From an uncultured Lachnospiraceae bacterium (GTDB lineage Bacteria; Bacillota; Clostridia; Lachnospirales; Lachnospiraceae), in NCBI GenBank assembly GCA_947172645.1, contig CAMWBY010000020.1, forward strand, positions 1-64,000: a stretch of 64,000 nucleotides of DNA, read 5' to 3'. Position numbers and translations under genes: made by a program. The notes below the pieces were generated by a model. It saw only the letters and a list, made by a program, of their open reading frames with translations, was not told the origin of the DNA and did no database searches. Positions 35,868 to 44,213 of this stretch are shown piece by piece. The first letter of the stretch is position 1, and each line of letters starts with the position of its first letter.

Positions 35868-36844
35868 CCCATTATCCGGAATCTCTGCATAATCCCGTAA
35901 TAAAATATAGGATTCTTATATACCCCTCCCCGCACCAATTTCTCTGGCAATACCTTCTTACCAAACATACGCCTGTTGCTCGGCTTATCAGTTTTTACAT
36001 CCGCAAAACAGCAAATATCAATCCCATTTCCTACTAAATAATCATATGCATCTTGTTCCTTTTTGCCGGTTCCAAGGATAATAATTTCCTTCTCGTTTTT
36101 TAAACGTTCTATCAGTTCCTGGCATCTTCCTTCTGAATCTTTGATAACACCATTTTTAATATTTTCCTCATAGATTCTATCAACACACTCAAACTCAACC
36201 GAAGTACTCCTTAATAAGTTTTCCTTCCAGTTACGTTTCTTGCCACCTGTCCCCTCTGCATAAATTTCCATACATTCATAGTCTGGTACTTGGCATCCAT
36301 TTCCGGAAAAAAATCCTTCCCACATCATCCCCATTACTTCTACAGAAATGCCCTGTTTTTCCAGATATTTTGCAAAAAAATAAGCAAGCTCATTAAAACC
36401 ATACATCTTTACACATTGGCATTCCGGATAAATGTCCGGAAATTGCAAAGCATCTGGCATTTCTGACAACTCGCGTAGCATACGTATTTCCCTGTTTGCG
36501 TCTGCATCCTCATAAGCAAAACAGATTAATTGGTACTCTTGGTTCAAAACTGGTAAAAGGATACCTGGCTGCACACCTCCGCTATAATATTCAAAATATT
36601 TTCTTGCTTCCTGCCACATATCTGCCCCAAGAACCAGATATTCCTGCATAATTGCCCCGTCAACATTGATGGAGCGCTGATAAGAACTATATGTAACAAT
36701 TCCTACATACCCCATCGTATCAAAGCTGTCATATACACAAAGAATATCATCTTTATGGTCTGGGAGAAAATAATCCAACATATCTAACCTGGTCAGGGAA
36801 CTATATTCCACACAATCAATTTCCTTATCGCAAAACCTTATCAT
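35852..36844 (-). CDS. Unknown protein with CBS-like N-terminus and Rossmann-like C-terminus
   Basis: 330 residues. The first 125 residues (VYDSFDTMGYVGIVTYSSY, then ILLPVLNQEYQLICFAYED) resemble the CBS-like sensor region of the two citrate-lyase-ligase-like fusions in this window. Residues 250-320 form a Rossmann-like unit (EIIILGTGKKEQDAYDYL). No catalytic domain is recognised. It overlaps the next gene by 16 bp and follows the CDP-amidate kinase homologue by 24 bp, so it probably belongs to the phosphoramidate step, perhaps as acceptor or partner protein of the transferase. Confidence 0.6.
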   Translation of the reverse strand: MIRFCDKEIDCVEYSSLTRLDMLDYFLPDHKDDILCVYDSFDTMGYVGIVTYSSYQRSINVDGAIMQEYLVLGADMWQEARKYFEYYSGGVQPGILLPVLNQEYQLICFAYEDADANREIRMLRELSEMPDALQFPDIYPECQCVKMYGFNELAYFFAKYLEKQGISVEVMGMMWEGFFSGNGCQVPDYECMEIYAEGTGGKKRNWKENLLRSTSVEFECVDRIYEENIKNGVIKDSEGRCQELIERLKNEKEIIILGTGKKEQDAYDYLVGNGIDICCFADVKTDKPSNRRMFGKKVLPEKLVRGGVYKNPIFYYGIMQRFRIMGCPMY

Positions 36845-36868
36845 ATTGCCGCTCTCCTCCTATTTTGT

Positions 36869-37384
36869 TTATAGCCTTGACAACATAATTATCTCCACCT
36901 GCTCTTCCGGCGTCAAGCTCCCATCATTCTGCAAAATTAAATCCGGGCATTTCGGCTCCTCAATCTCCATATGAACACCAACGACTTCCTTCTGCTTTTC
37001 CTCCGTAACCCCGCTGTAAAGCCCCTTCTGGTCTCTCTTTCGCAAAGTATCCATGGAAACTTTCACATAAATTTCCTTATAACTAGAGATATTCGCCCGG
37101 TTCCACTCCCTCACGCTGTCAAACATGGAAATCGTGCAACAGATGACATTCATCCCCTGCTCCTGCAACATGACACACAGCCTTGAATACCGCATCGCAC
37201 ATTTTCTGCGTTCTTCCCTAGTATAGCCCAAATCATCCCCAAACACTTTCCGCATGGCATCCCCATCAAGAAATACCGTATTCGGATATTTTTCTCTCAT
37301 TTTCTCATAAAACAATTTACCAATGGTTGTCTTGCCTGCTCCGGAAAGTCCCGTAATCCAATATACTGTACCCATGCCATACAC
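36869..37384 (-). CDS. APS-kinase-like enzyme, probable cytidine diphosphoramidate kinase
   Basis: 171 residues. GLSGAGKTT at 12-20 is the P-loop; FLDGDAMRKVFGDDLGYTREERR is the nucleotide-binding region shared with adenylylsulfate kinase (CysC). No ATP sulfurylase or other sulfate-assimilation gene is near. Instead it stands beside homologues of Cj1416, Cj1417 and Cj1418, so it corresponds to Cj1415, which phosphorylates the 3'-hydroxyl of cytidine diphosphoramidate. A true APS kinase supplying PAPS to the sulfotransferase-like protein remains possible. Confidence 0.78.
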   Translation of the reverse strand: MYGMGTVYWITGLSGAGKTTIGKLFYEKMREKYPNTVFLDGDAMRKVFGDDLGYTREERRKCAMRYSRLCVMLQEQGMNVICCTISMFDSVREWNRANISSYKEIYVKVSMDTLRKRDQKGLYSGVTEEKQKEVVGVHMEIEEPKCPDLILQNDGSLTPEEQVEIIMLSRL

Positions 37385-37520
37385 TCTCTCATATCATATT
37401 TTTATAATACAACAAACTTAACCATGAACTATTTCCCGCCAAAAATAGTTCATGGTTACTACATATCGTTATTTCTCTCAAAAATTGCAATTTATTATAA
37501 ACACAATATATCATCTAAAA

Positions 37521-38300
37521 TCAGTTTATTTTCGATTCCACAACCTTCAAATCATCACAATCGTCAATTTCAAACCAGCCCCTATGTATATGAACCGCCC
37601 GCAGCTTATACCCTTCGTCAATCAGCCCCTGCAAAAAATCAGTCATATACATCTTGGCATATTTCCTGTCAGTTCTCCAAAGGGACTCTCCATCCCTGTC
37701 TCTCCGCTCCGCCTCAGCATTTAAAGCCAACATTTGTTTCAGACCTTCTCCCTTAAAGCGCATCAACCCAATATACTGGGACTGAACTTTGGCAAGTTCT
37801 GTTGTCTTCTGCCCGATTTCCGTCAGGTAGTCATCTTGGTCAAACATAAGAGTCTCCGCATCATCCAACGGATTCTCGCAACGCTCCGCCCAATATCCAT
37901 ACCATCCATCATCAACAATCACCGATATGTCATCCTCTGCACCTAATATTTTCCTGAAAACTGACTCCTCATATATAATATCGCCATAAGAAATAATAAT
38001 ATCCTCTTCGGATTCTAACAAGTTCTTGGCACACATTAATGAACAAACCATATTTGTTGTTTCAAATTTTTCATTTACTGTAAAACATATTTCTGTATTC
38101 TCTAATTTATTCTTCAGCACATCACTGCAATAACCGCAAACAATCGTGATATCCTCTTCGTTAATACCGCAGGCGCGCATCGTGTCAAGCTGTCTCTCTA
38201 TAATTGTTTTCCCATTGACCTCCACCATGCACTTCGGCCTATCGTCTGTCAAAGGACGTAATCTGGTCCCTTGTCCCGCTGCCAATATAATTACTTTCAT
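37521..38300 (-). CDS. Nucleotidyltransferase, probable CTP:phosphoglutamine cytidylyltransferase
   Basis: 259 residues. LAAGQGTRLRPLTDDRPKC is the intact nucleotide-binding signature of the LicC/RmlA-like family; SYGDIIYEESVF carries the metal-binding aspartate. By neighbourhood it matches Cj1416, which makes CDP-activated L-glutamine phosphoramidate in Campylobacter. A full-length paralogue of the same length, alignable without gaps, lies at 44214-44993. Confidence 0.8.
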   Translation of the reverse strand: MKVIILAAGQGTRLRPLTDDRPKCMVEVNGKTIIERQLDTMRACGINEEDITIVCGYCSDVLKNKLENTEICFTVNEKFETTNMVCSLMCAKNLLESEEDIIISYGDIIYEESVFRKILGAEDDISVIVDDGWYGYWAERCENPLDDAETLMFDQDDYLTEIGQKTTELAKVQSQYIGLMRFKGEGLKQMLALNAEAERRDRDGESLWRTDRKYAKMYMTDFLQGLIDEGYKLRAVHIHRGWFEIDDCDDLKVVESKIN

Positions 38301-38397
38301 ATTCTACCTCATTTCTACGCTGTTTTTATTTTCCCTTTGTTGGGCCAACACAATGGCCAGGTTTGTGGCAAGCAACGCACAGACACAACTACAACAT

Positions 38398-39003
38398 CTA
38401 TCCAAATAGTTGCCGGATTCTCTGTATATCAGAAGCGCAAAAAGGTTCTTCACGTTCCGGATGCCACATCGTCCCCAAAATACGTTTCTCTCTGCAACAT
38501 ACGGCTTCGATTACCCCGTCCTCTGTCTGCGCCAACACATCCAACGGCTGCTTAATCTGTCTGCACGCCTGGTTATGAAAACTGTTTACTTCCATCCTTT
38601 CTAGTAATCCCTTTATCTCATGGCGCACCGCCACATGTCCCTGCACTTGTTCCAGTGAACAACCAAAATAATCCAATATTACCTGCATCCCACGGCAAAA
38701 TCCGTATACTGGCACGCGGTTCTCTATCGCAAAATCCAGTATTGCCCTTTCTGTCTCATCCCGTTCCGGGGCATCGCCGCCATATTTTGCCAAGCTGTTT
38801 CCGCCAGTCAGAATAATCCCGACTGGCTGTAGCTGCCTTACTATCTGCACTGCTATACTTTGAATATTTGGCAAAGGAACCGGCAAATATCCACATGCTT
38901 CAATAAAACGGGGAATGTTTTGGTCTGCACAGTCCCGTCTTTCGCCATAGCTCCTTACAATTTCAACTCTCTGTGTGTATAATACAATGTTCATATTTCC
39001 CAT
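38398..39003 (-). CDS. Class I glutamine amidotransferase-like hydrolase, probable gamma-glutamyl-CDP-amidate hydrolase
   Basis: 201 residues, peptidase C26 type. GFCRGMQ contains the nucleophile Cys103, and MWHPERE holds His181 and Glu183 of the triad; LTGGNSLAKYGGD forms the oxyanion region. In the setting of a glutamine kinase and a cytidylyltransferase it corresponds to Cj1417, which removes glutamate from gamma-glutamyl-CDP-amidate to leave cytidine diphosphoramidate. The in-frame ATG three codons in may be the real start. Confidence 0.82.
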   Translation of the reverse strand: MGNMNIVLYTQRVEIVRSYGERRDCADQNIPRFIEACGYLPVPLPNIQSIAVQIVRQLQPVGIILTGGNSLAKYGGDAPERDETERAILDFAIENRVPVYGFCRGMQVILDYFGCSLEQVQGHVAVRHEIKGLLERMEVNSFHNQACRQIKQPLDVLAQTEDGVIEAVCCREKRILGTMWHPEREEPFCASDIQRIRQLFG

Positions 39004-39007
39004 TATC

Positions 39008-39772
39008 CTATTTACAGCTCTGCACTGTCCATGACCTGGAGCGATAAGGAACTTCTATCTCGTCAAATTCAGATATAATACTTTCTATTTTATCTAAAAT
39101 TCTCCGAAATCCTTCTTCGCCTGCCTGTACTTGAATATCATTAACTGACTTCCATGTATTCATATATCTCTCTTTTGTCATAATCTCCGTATGAGGAGCT
39201 TCCACAAAAAGAATATCTTTAAAATATCCCCCAGTAAGCAATTTCTCCTTCATTTCTTCTGTAGAAATTGACTTTCCGGAAGAAACTCTCTTCATTGACG
39301 GCACTTCTGAATAGACAGCTTCCTCTATCCTCATATGCAGTTCGCTGCTCTCGATATCCCTCGGATTCCATATCGCAGTAAAGAAGCCGCCCGGGACAAG
39401 AATACGGTAAAATTCTTTCACCGCCAATTTGCTGTCCGCCCAGTGAAAAGAAGAACCCATCAATGCCCATTTTACGCAATTATCTTTAAGACCTGTCGTT
39501 TCAGCATAGCCTTCAGACCAGACAAATTTTTCGCCCCATGACTGCTTCCCTGCTTCCATACGCATAGCCTCGTTAGGCTCTACGGCAAATCCACTAAGCC
39601 CTATTTCCGACAAGTTCTCTGTAAGTTTCCCAGTCCCTGCCCCAATATCCGCTACTTTTCCTTCCCCGACCACATTAAATACGTGATTCTTCAAACATTT
39701 CAGCACTACCTTGGAATACCCCGGCCTGTTCCCATAAAATTTTGCCAGTTCCGTAAAATCTCCATGTTTCAT
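39008..39772 (-). CDS. Class I SAM-dependent methyltransferase of the phosphoramidate operon
   Basis: About 254 residues from MKHGDFTELAKFYG, with GGAGG 9 nt upstream; the ATG further upstream overlaps that site. VADIGAGTGKLTENL is motif I, GFAVEPNEAM motif II and WALMGSSFHWAD motif IV of Methyltransf_11/25. It sits between the glutamine kinase and the hydrolase homologues. The Campylobacter locus also has methyltransferase genes next to the kinase (Cj1419, Cj1420), so O-methylation of the phosphoramidate is the likely role. Confidence 0.82.
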   Translation of the reverse strand: MKHGDFTELAKFYGNRPGYSKVVLKCLKNHVFNVVGEGKVADIGAGTGKLTENLSEIGLSGFAVEPNEAMRMEAGKQSWGEKFVWSEGYAETTGLKDNCVKWALMGSSFHWADSKLAVKEFYRILVPGGFFTAIWNPRDIESSELHMRIEEAVYSEVPSMKRVSSGKSISTEEMKEKLLTGGYFKDILFVEAPHTEIMTKERYMNTWKSVNDIQVQAGEEGFRRILDKIESIISEFDEIEVPYRSRSWTVQSCK

Positions 39773-39843
39773 TTCCTTCATCCTCCAACCTTTCACATTA
39801 TTTTTATAATAATACGCCCAACATATATCTTGGCACCGCCCAT

Positions 39844-42237
39844 TTACTTTAAAACCCTTATCAGTTTTCCCCCGGCGTCAATCTCCAACATCTGCGCCTT
39901 CTTGTATTTCTCAAAATCCTTCGCACCCACTCCCACGACCGCCGGAATCGAAAGCTCTCCCGCACGGATTGCCATATGGGAATTGGCGCCGCCATACATC
40001 GTGATAAATCCCTCGATTTCATGTGAGAAAATCCAGTCATATCCCGGGTCAGCACTTGGAATCAACAAGATTTTACCTCTCATTTCTTCTACATGCCGCC
40101 CATCCTCCAAAACACAGACAGCGCCGGTTGTCCTGCTTGGCGTAATATAATTTGGCTCCGAATCCGGATAGTAAAACTGCATCGCATCTTCCGGGCTTGC
40201 AATCATCGGCGGCAATGTAATAGACTGTGTCATTTGATAACCTTGTTTCCCACGCTGTATAGAAAACAGTAAACTCGTCCGAACATTCTCGGCGGACGCA
40301 TAAAGCCCATAAATATCATGGATGCTGATAAACGCGCAATCTTCTTTAGAGATTCCTTCCTCCTGCCCAATCTCGCCGATTAACCGGAGCGCCATGCTCA
40401 AGTTCCTTGTAAAAGCAAACTTGCCATATTCCCGCCCTTCTATGACTGTCCTAATAAAATCCATCAGTTCCAGTATATCATTCGTCAATCCGTTCTCGGA
40501 AATTTTTTCTTTCAGCAAAGCCAACTGCTGCAAGGATAAACGGAATTCCTCTTTCCCCTTACCAAAATCTCCTTCTCTTCCATTGCCCTCAGCCTGTTTC
40601 TCCCATTCGAAATATAATTCAGGCGCTTCATCGTAGCGCAAAGACGTAATATCATAAGTGCCTGGCCTCAGATGTCCATACTTCCTGAGAAATGCTTTCT
40701 TCGATAACTCCTGGAAATCCGCATTCATATCCGAACTTACCGTATTTACCCCGCTCATGAAAGACTCATAATCAGACTCGGTAATAATCCCACATGTTAC
40801 CAATGATTTTAACATCTGTACCGCAATAAACGCCGCCCTGGCAAGACCGGCAAAAGGTAGCGTCCCATACCGTTTACAGTCTTCCAATAGCCAATACACC
40901 TTTTCAATTTTACTAAGGTCGCTCTCTGCAATCTCGTTATAGCGTTTATTCAAAATCTCTATTTTCCCATAATCTTTACGCCACAGCCCATTTTTGTGGT
41001 CGATGATATTATTTGTCACCTTTCTTAGCGCATCAACAATTTTACCGATTTCTTCTTCGGAAAACCCATAATCCCTCAGCACTCGTATCCTCTCAGGCAA
41101 GTCAAATGTATAACAAGAAAATACAATATCAAACTCCGCCTTGTCATGTTTGGCAGGATTGTCCACCAGACGGTCAAGGTAATAATTCACCAACTTATCG
41201 CTAAGTTTCTCCTCCAGACCCGCCGGAACAAAAGAGTTAAAACTTACCCTGACATCAATATAAGGAAGCCCTCCAAAATCTACCATCAGAGGAAAACTCC
41301 TCAGATTACGGTAGCCGTAATTATCCCGTTGATATGCCCACACAGTGTCCGTGATAATTTCCCGGTAGAGAGACAAAGCAAGTGGCTTCGGGCGAATCCC
41401 AATCATCTCCGCAGGATTCCAATCCGTCATAACGCTGTAAAGAGCTTTCTCTCCACACAGGAAAGGTTTCTTCCTCTGTGCCTGTCTAATTTTCTCTTCT
41501 ATACGCTCTAACTCTCTCTCCTGCTGCTCTCTGTCCACGGGCGCTCCCTGTATACACAGAGCTCTTACTTGTAAAATATATAGTTCGTCCGATTGGGTAA
41601 ACGCAAACTCCACATCCAGGTTATTCTGTCCAAAAAAAGTTTCCAGTTCCTGTAACGCCATGCATAACCGGTCAACCCGTTCCATAGGCTCCGGATACCC
41701 TTCCACGTCTATCTCTGTTTCGGAATCTCCTGCTTTATTTTGCTTGAATCTATAGTATAATTTATTTTTCGTCCCCTGCCCGGAAGTAATCGCCGAGGTA
41801 GAACCCTGGGCGTCATAGTTAATGACATAATAATTGCCCATCGTATTCGGGTCTAACGTAAAAGCCACGCCACAAATCGCTACATCAGATAACATGGGCT
41901 GCACCAAAACCTGATTGGCCCCATTGTTATCATCGTAAGAACCGATTACCTGCTCCGCCGCACTCTGAAACTCTTCCAAGCCAGATACATTGGCAATCGA
42001 TTCATATTTCCCCGCCTGTGAATTGCTGCTTGTATCCTCCGCAAGCGAACTGCTGCGCACGATGACTTTCCCATTCCAATCCAGGGAGAGAAACTTACTC
42101 TTAATTTGTTCCGGTTTACTTTCCCATTCCTTCACGGTAAAGGTATATTGTGGCAATACTGTGGCATATTCCAACTTCTGGTATAGCCGCTGCAATGTCT
42201 CCGCTTTCGTACCGAGCCTTTCCATACTCGTAACCAT
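39844..42237 (-). CDS. PEP-synthase-like phosphotransferase, probable L-glutamine kinase
   Basis: 797 residues. The N-terminal ATP-grasp domain shows VIVRSSSLAEDTSSNSQAG at 58-76, as in pyruvate phosphate dikinase and PEP synthase. The C-terminal swivelling domain has GGANSHMAIRAGELSIPAVVG with the phospho-histidine near 754. The pyruvate-binding TIM barrel of PEP synthase is absent and replaced by a helical middle. That layout and the neighbours fit Cj1418, which phosphorylates the amide nitrogen of L-glutamine as the first step to phosphoramidate. First gene of its operon, with its own promoter and leader hairpin. Confidence 0.85.
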   Translation of the reverse strand: MVTSMERLGTKAETLQRLYQKLEYATVLPQYTFTVKEWESKPEQIKSKFLSLDWNGKVIVRSSSLAEDTSSNSQAGKYESIANVSGLEEFQSAAEQVIGSYDDNNGANQVLVQPMLSDVAICGVAFTLDPNTMGNYYVINYDAQGSTSAITSGQGTKNKLYYRFKQNKAGDSETEIDVEGYPEPMERVDRLCMALQELETFFGQNNLDVEFAFTQSDELYILQVRALCIQGAPVDREQQERELERIEEKIRQAQRKKPFLCGEKALYSVMTDWNPAEMIGIRPKPLALSLYREIITDTVWAYQRDNYGYRNLRSFPLMVDFGGLPYIDVRVSFNSFVPAGLEEKLSDKLVNYYLDRLVDNPAKHDKAEFDIVFSCYTFDLPERIRVLRDYGFSEEEIGKIVDALRKVTNNIIDHKNGLWRKDYGKIEILNKRYNEIAESDLSKIEKVYWLLEDCKRYGTLPFAGLARAAFIAVQMLKSLVTCGIITESDYESFMSGVNTVSSDMNADFQELSKKAFLRKYGHLRPGTYDITSLRYDEAPELYFEWEKQAEGNGREGDFGKGKEEFRLSLQQLALLKEKISENGLTNDILELMDFIRTVIEGREYGKFAFTRNLSMALRLIGEIGQEEGISKEDCAFISIHDIYGLYASAENVRTSLLFSIQRGKQGYQMTQSITLPPMIASPEDAMQFYYPDSEPNYITPSRTTGAVCVLEDGRHVEEMRGKILLIPSADPGYDWIFSHEIEGFITMYGGANSHMAIRAGELSIPAVVGVGAKDFEKYKKAQMLEIDAGGKLIRVLK

Positions 42238-42247
42238 GCCTTTCTCT

Positions 42248-42273
42248 AAAAAAACGTTGGCCAGATGGCCAAC
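42248..42273 (-). terminator. Leader terminator/attenuator before the glutamine kinase gene
   Basis: On the minus strand GTTGGCCA-TC-TGGCCAAC (42256-42273), a perfect 8-bp inverted repeat that would fold with a 4-nt loop and 7-bp stem, followed after one base by seven U (42248-42254). It ends 10 bp before the start codon and lies downstream of the predicted promoter. It should therefore stop transcription before the operon unless something prevents folding. Confidence 0.65.
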
Positions 42274-42325
42274 TTTGTCGCCCTACCATATTATGACTTA
42301 CTTTCCTATACTGCATCCACGCAAC

Positions 42326-42354
42326 ATTTTATCATTTATCCCCAATGGCTGCAA
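42326..42354 (-). promoter_or_regulatory. Promoter of the phosphoramidate operon
   Basis: On the minus strand TTGCAG (42349-42354), 17-nt spacer, TAAAAT (42326-42331). It gives a leader of about 80 nt that includes the hairpin at 42256-42273. This makes 42237-34434 a separate transcription unit. Confidence 0.6.
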
Positions 42355-42415
42355 TAGATATCAGCAATACTTTAGCCTTTATCATGACAGTGAACAAAGG
42401 ATGAACTGTTACCCT

Positions 42416-44107
42416 TTATCCAATCAGCACTATCTTCCCCTCAAAAGCGAACCCATACTTCTTAATCCGTTCTTCCGGAAAGCCTTTCGCTGCAAGCGTC
42501 GCCGCATATTTTTTCTCTTCAATCTGCTCAAGTGCAATATTCACCGTATCTTCAAGCGATTTGTCTTTCCCCGGTCTGTATACTTTAAACTCTATAATAA
42601 AAGCATCCAACCCTTCTTTCTTCGGCTCCAACATAATATCGTACCGTCCAAATCCGCTCTCTCGGTTAGAAGTAATTGCATACCGGTCTTCCAACTCCAC
42701 TATAAGTCCTAGTACAAACCCATGGTAGAACCGCTCCGGCTCTGCCTTTCCGGAAGTATGGCTTCCTGTGTCAAAAAAACTGAACGTCCCACAGGCAACA
42801 CGATTCATATACTCGTTCATGGCATCCAAGTCATTCAAAAGGAGCGCTTTTATAAAATCATTGTAATCCGAGAGATTCCTGCTGAACCATCCTCGTACCA
42901 TGTTTTTAAACATAATCTTTACTTCATAATTAGTCAACGTCAGTTCATAATTAGGAGCAACCAGTATTTCATCTGTCTCATACCGCTCATAACGCAATAC
43001 TTTCAAATAGCCGCTCGCTACAAGAAGGCTCCAGATAGCGTTTTCATTATCGTCCAACTGGTCATAGACAATCTGTTCATCGATTGGCACAAGCAGATGT
43101 TCTCCCTGAATCAGGCTTTGAAAAGATTCCTTTACTCTGCGCCCACCTTCCCGAATCAGCTTCCCTGCCAGACTGTTGGCACTAGTGTTTGCCCAGTAAG
43201 TGGTAACCTTCCCTTTATCAAGATAATTCAGGATGGACCATGGATTATAAATATCTTTCCACTCTCCGAATATGAAACCGTCATACCAGCTTTTTACTTC
43301 TTCTTTTTCTTCCAACCCATATTCATCCATTGCAGTAAAAACTTCTTCTTCCGTAAAGCCGAATGCAGTTTCATACTTATTCGCGGTAGTAGTTACCACC
43401 TCCAGATTATTCAAATCCGAAAAAATAGATTCCTTGCTGACCCTCGTGATACCGGTCATAATCGCCCGCTCCAGATAAGGATTGGTCTTAAAGGCTGCGT
43501 TAAACATGCTTCTTGTAAATGCCACCATTTCTTTCCAATATCCGTCCACATAGGCTTCCTGCATGGGCGTATCATACTCGTCTAATAAAATAATCACCCT
43601 TTTTTCATAGTAAAGATACAGATATTTGGAAAGATTATGGATTGCCAACGTCGCTTCCACATCGCCCATATCCGCCGTAACACGTCTAAAAAAATCTCTA
43701 TCTCCTTCTCTTAACGCATCACTTTCAAGTAAGAACGAATAGTCTGTATATAAGTCCGCAAGCATCTGGCAGATTTTGGCGCGTGTATCCCGATAATTCG
43801 TCTCCTTCACATTCGCAAACGAAAGACTGATAACCGGATATGTTCCCTGCAAAGCGCGGAATTTCTCTTCCTGCCAGATGGAAAGTCCTTCAAATAAATC
43901 GCCCCTTCCGGCATACTTTACCGAAAAAAACTGCTCAGTCATGCTCATGGTAAGCGTCTTTCCAAAACGCCTGGGCCTGGTAATCAGTGTCACCTCATCC
44001 TGGCTCTCCCACCATTCCTTGATAAAAGCCGTCTTATCCACATAAAAACAGTGATTCTCAATAACCTTGCTAAAATCCTGTATCCCGATTCCTATTGTTC
44101 GCGCCAT
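42416..44107 (-). CDS. AAA-ATPase-like protein with PD-(D/E)XK nuclease-fold C-terminus
   Basis: About 563 residues from MARTIGIGIQDF; AGGAAAGG lies 9-10 nt before this ATG, while the longer frame has no good site. VDKTAFIKEW and LITRPRRFGKTL (42-53) are the altered Walker A of the AAA-ATPase_like family; LDEYDTPMQEA is the Walker B region. The C-terminus, with GFGRYDIML and FIIEFKVY, is a DUF1703-type PD-(D/E)XK fold. These genes are frequent and multi-copy in gut anaerobes; their role is unknown. It has no visible link to glycan synthesis. Confidence 0.88.
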   Translation of the reverse strand: MARTIGIGIQDFSKVIENHCFYVDKTAFIKEWWESQDEVTLITRPRRFGKTLTMSMTEQFFSVKYAGRGDLFEGLSIWQEEKFRALQGTYPVISLSFANVKETNYRDTRAKICQMLADLYTDYSFLLESDALREGDRDFFRRVTADMGDVEATLAIHNLSKYLYLYYEKRVIILLDEYDTPMQEAYVDGYWKEMVAFTRSMFNAAFKTNPYLERAIMTGITRVSKESIFSDLNNLEVVTTTANKYETAFGFTEEEVFTAMDEYGLEEKEEVKSWYDGFIFGEWKDIYNPWSILNYLDKGKVTTYWANTSANSLAGKLIREGGRRVKESFQSLIQGEHLLVPIDEQIVYDQLDDNENAIWSLLVASGYLKVLRYERYETDEILVAPNYELTLTNYEVKIMFKNMVRGWFSRNLSDYNDFIKALLLNDLDAMNEYMNRVACGTFSFFDTGSHTSGKAEPERFYHGFVLGLIVELEDRYAITSNRESGFGRYDIMLEPKKEGLDAFIIEFKVYRPGKDKSLEDTVNIALEQIEEKKYAATLAAKGFPEERIKKYGFAFEGKIVLIG

Positions 44108-44213
44108 ATTATACAACCTTTCCTGCGTTTTCCCAGTATTACTCGTCATGCCAACATATAGATTCATTTTCATTTATTTCTTATTGTATGATTATATCAC
44201 TCTGCCTTCTTCC

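Noticed and set aside
36869..37384. Assimilatory adenylylsulfate kinase (CysC)
   Set aside because: The domain is APS-kinase-like, but no ATP sulfurylase or PAPS-related gene is near, while four neighbours match the phosphoramidate pathway; CDP-amidate kinase is the better reading.
39844..42237. Phosphoenolpyruvate synthase
   Set aside because: ATP-grasp and phospho-histidine domains are present but the PEP/pyruvate barrel is missing, so pyruvate cannot be the substrate.
42722..43585. 287-codon plus-strand frame opposite the AAA-ATPase gene
   Set aside because: It is the shadow of the ATPase gene; its composition is unlike a protein and no promoter or ribosome binding site is present.
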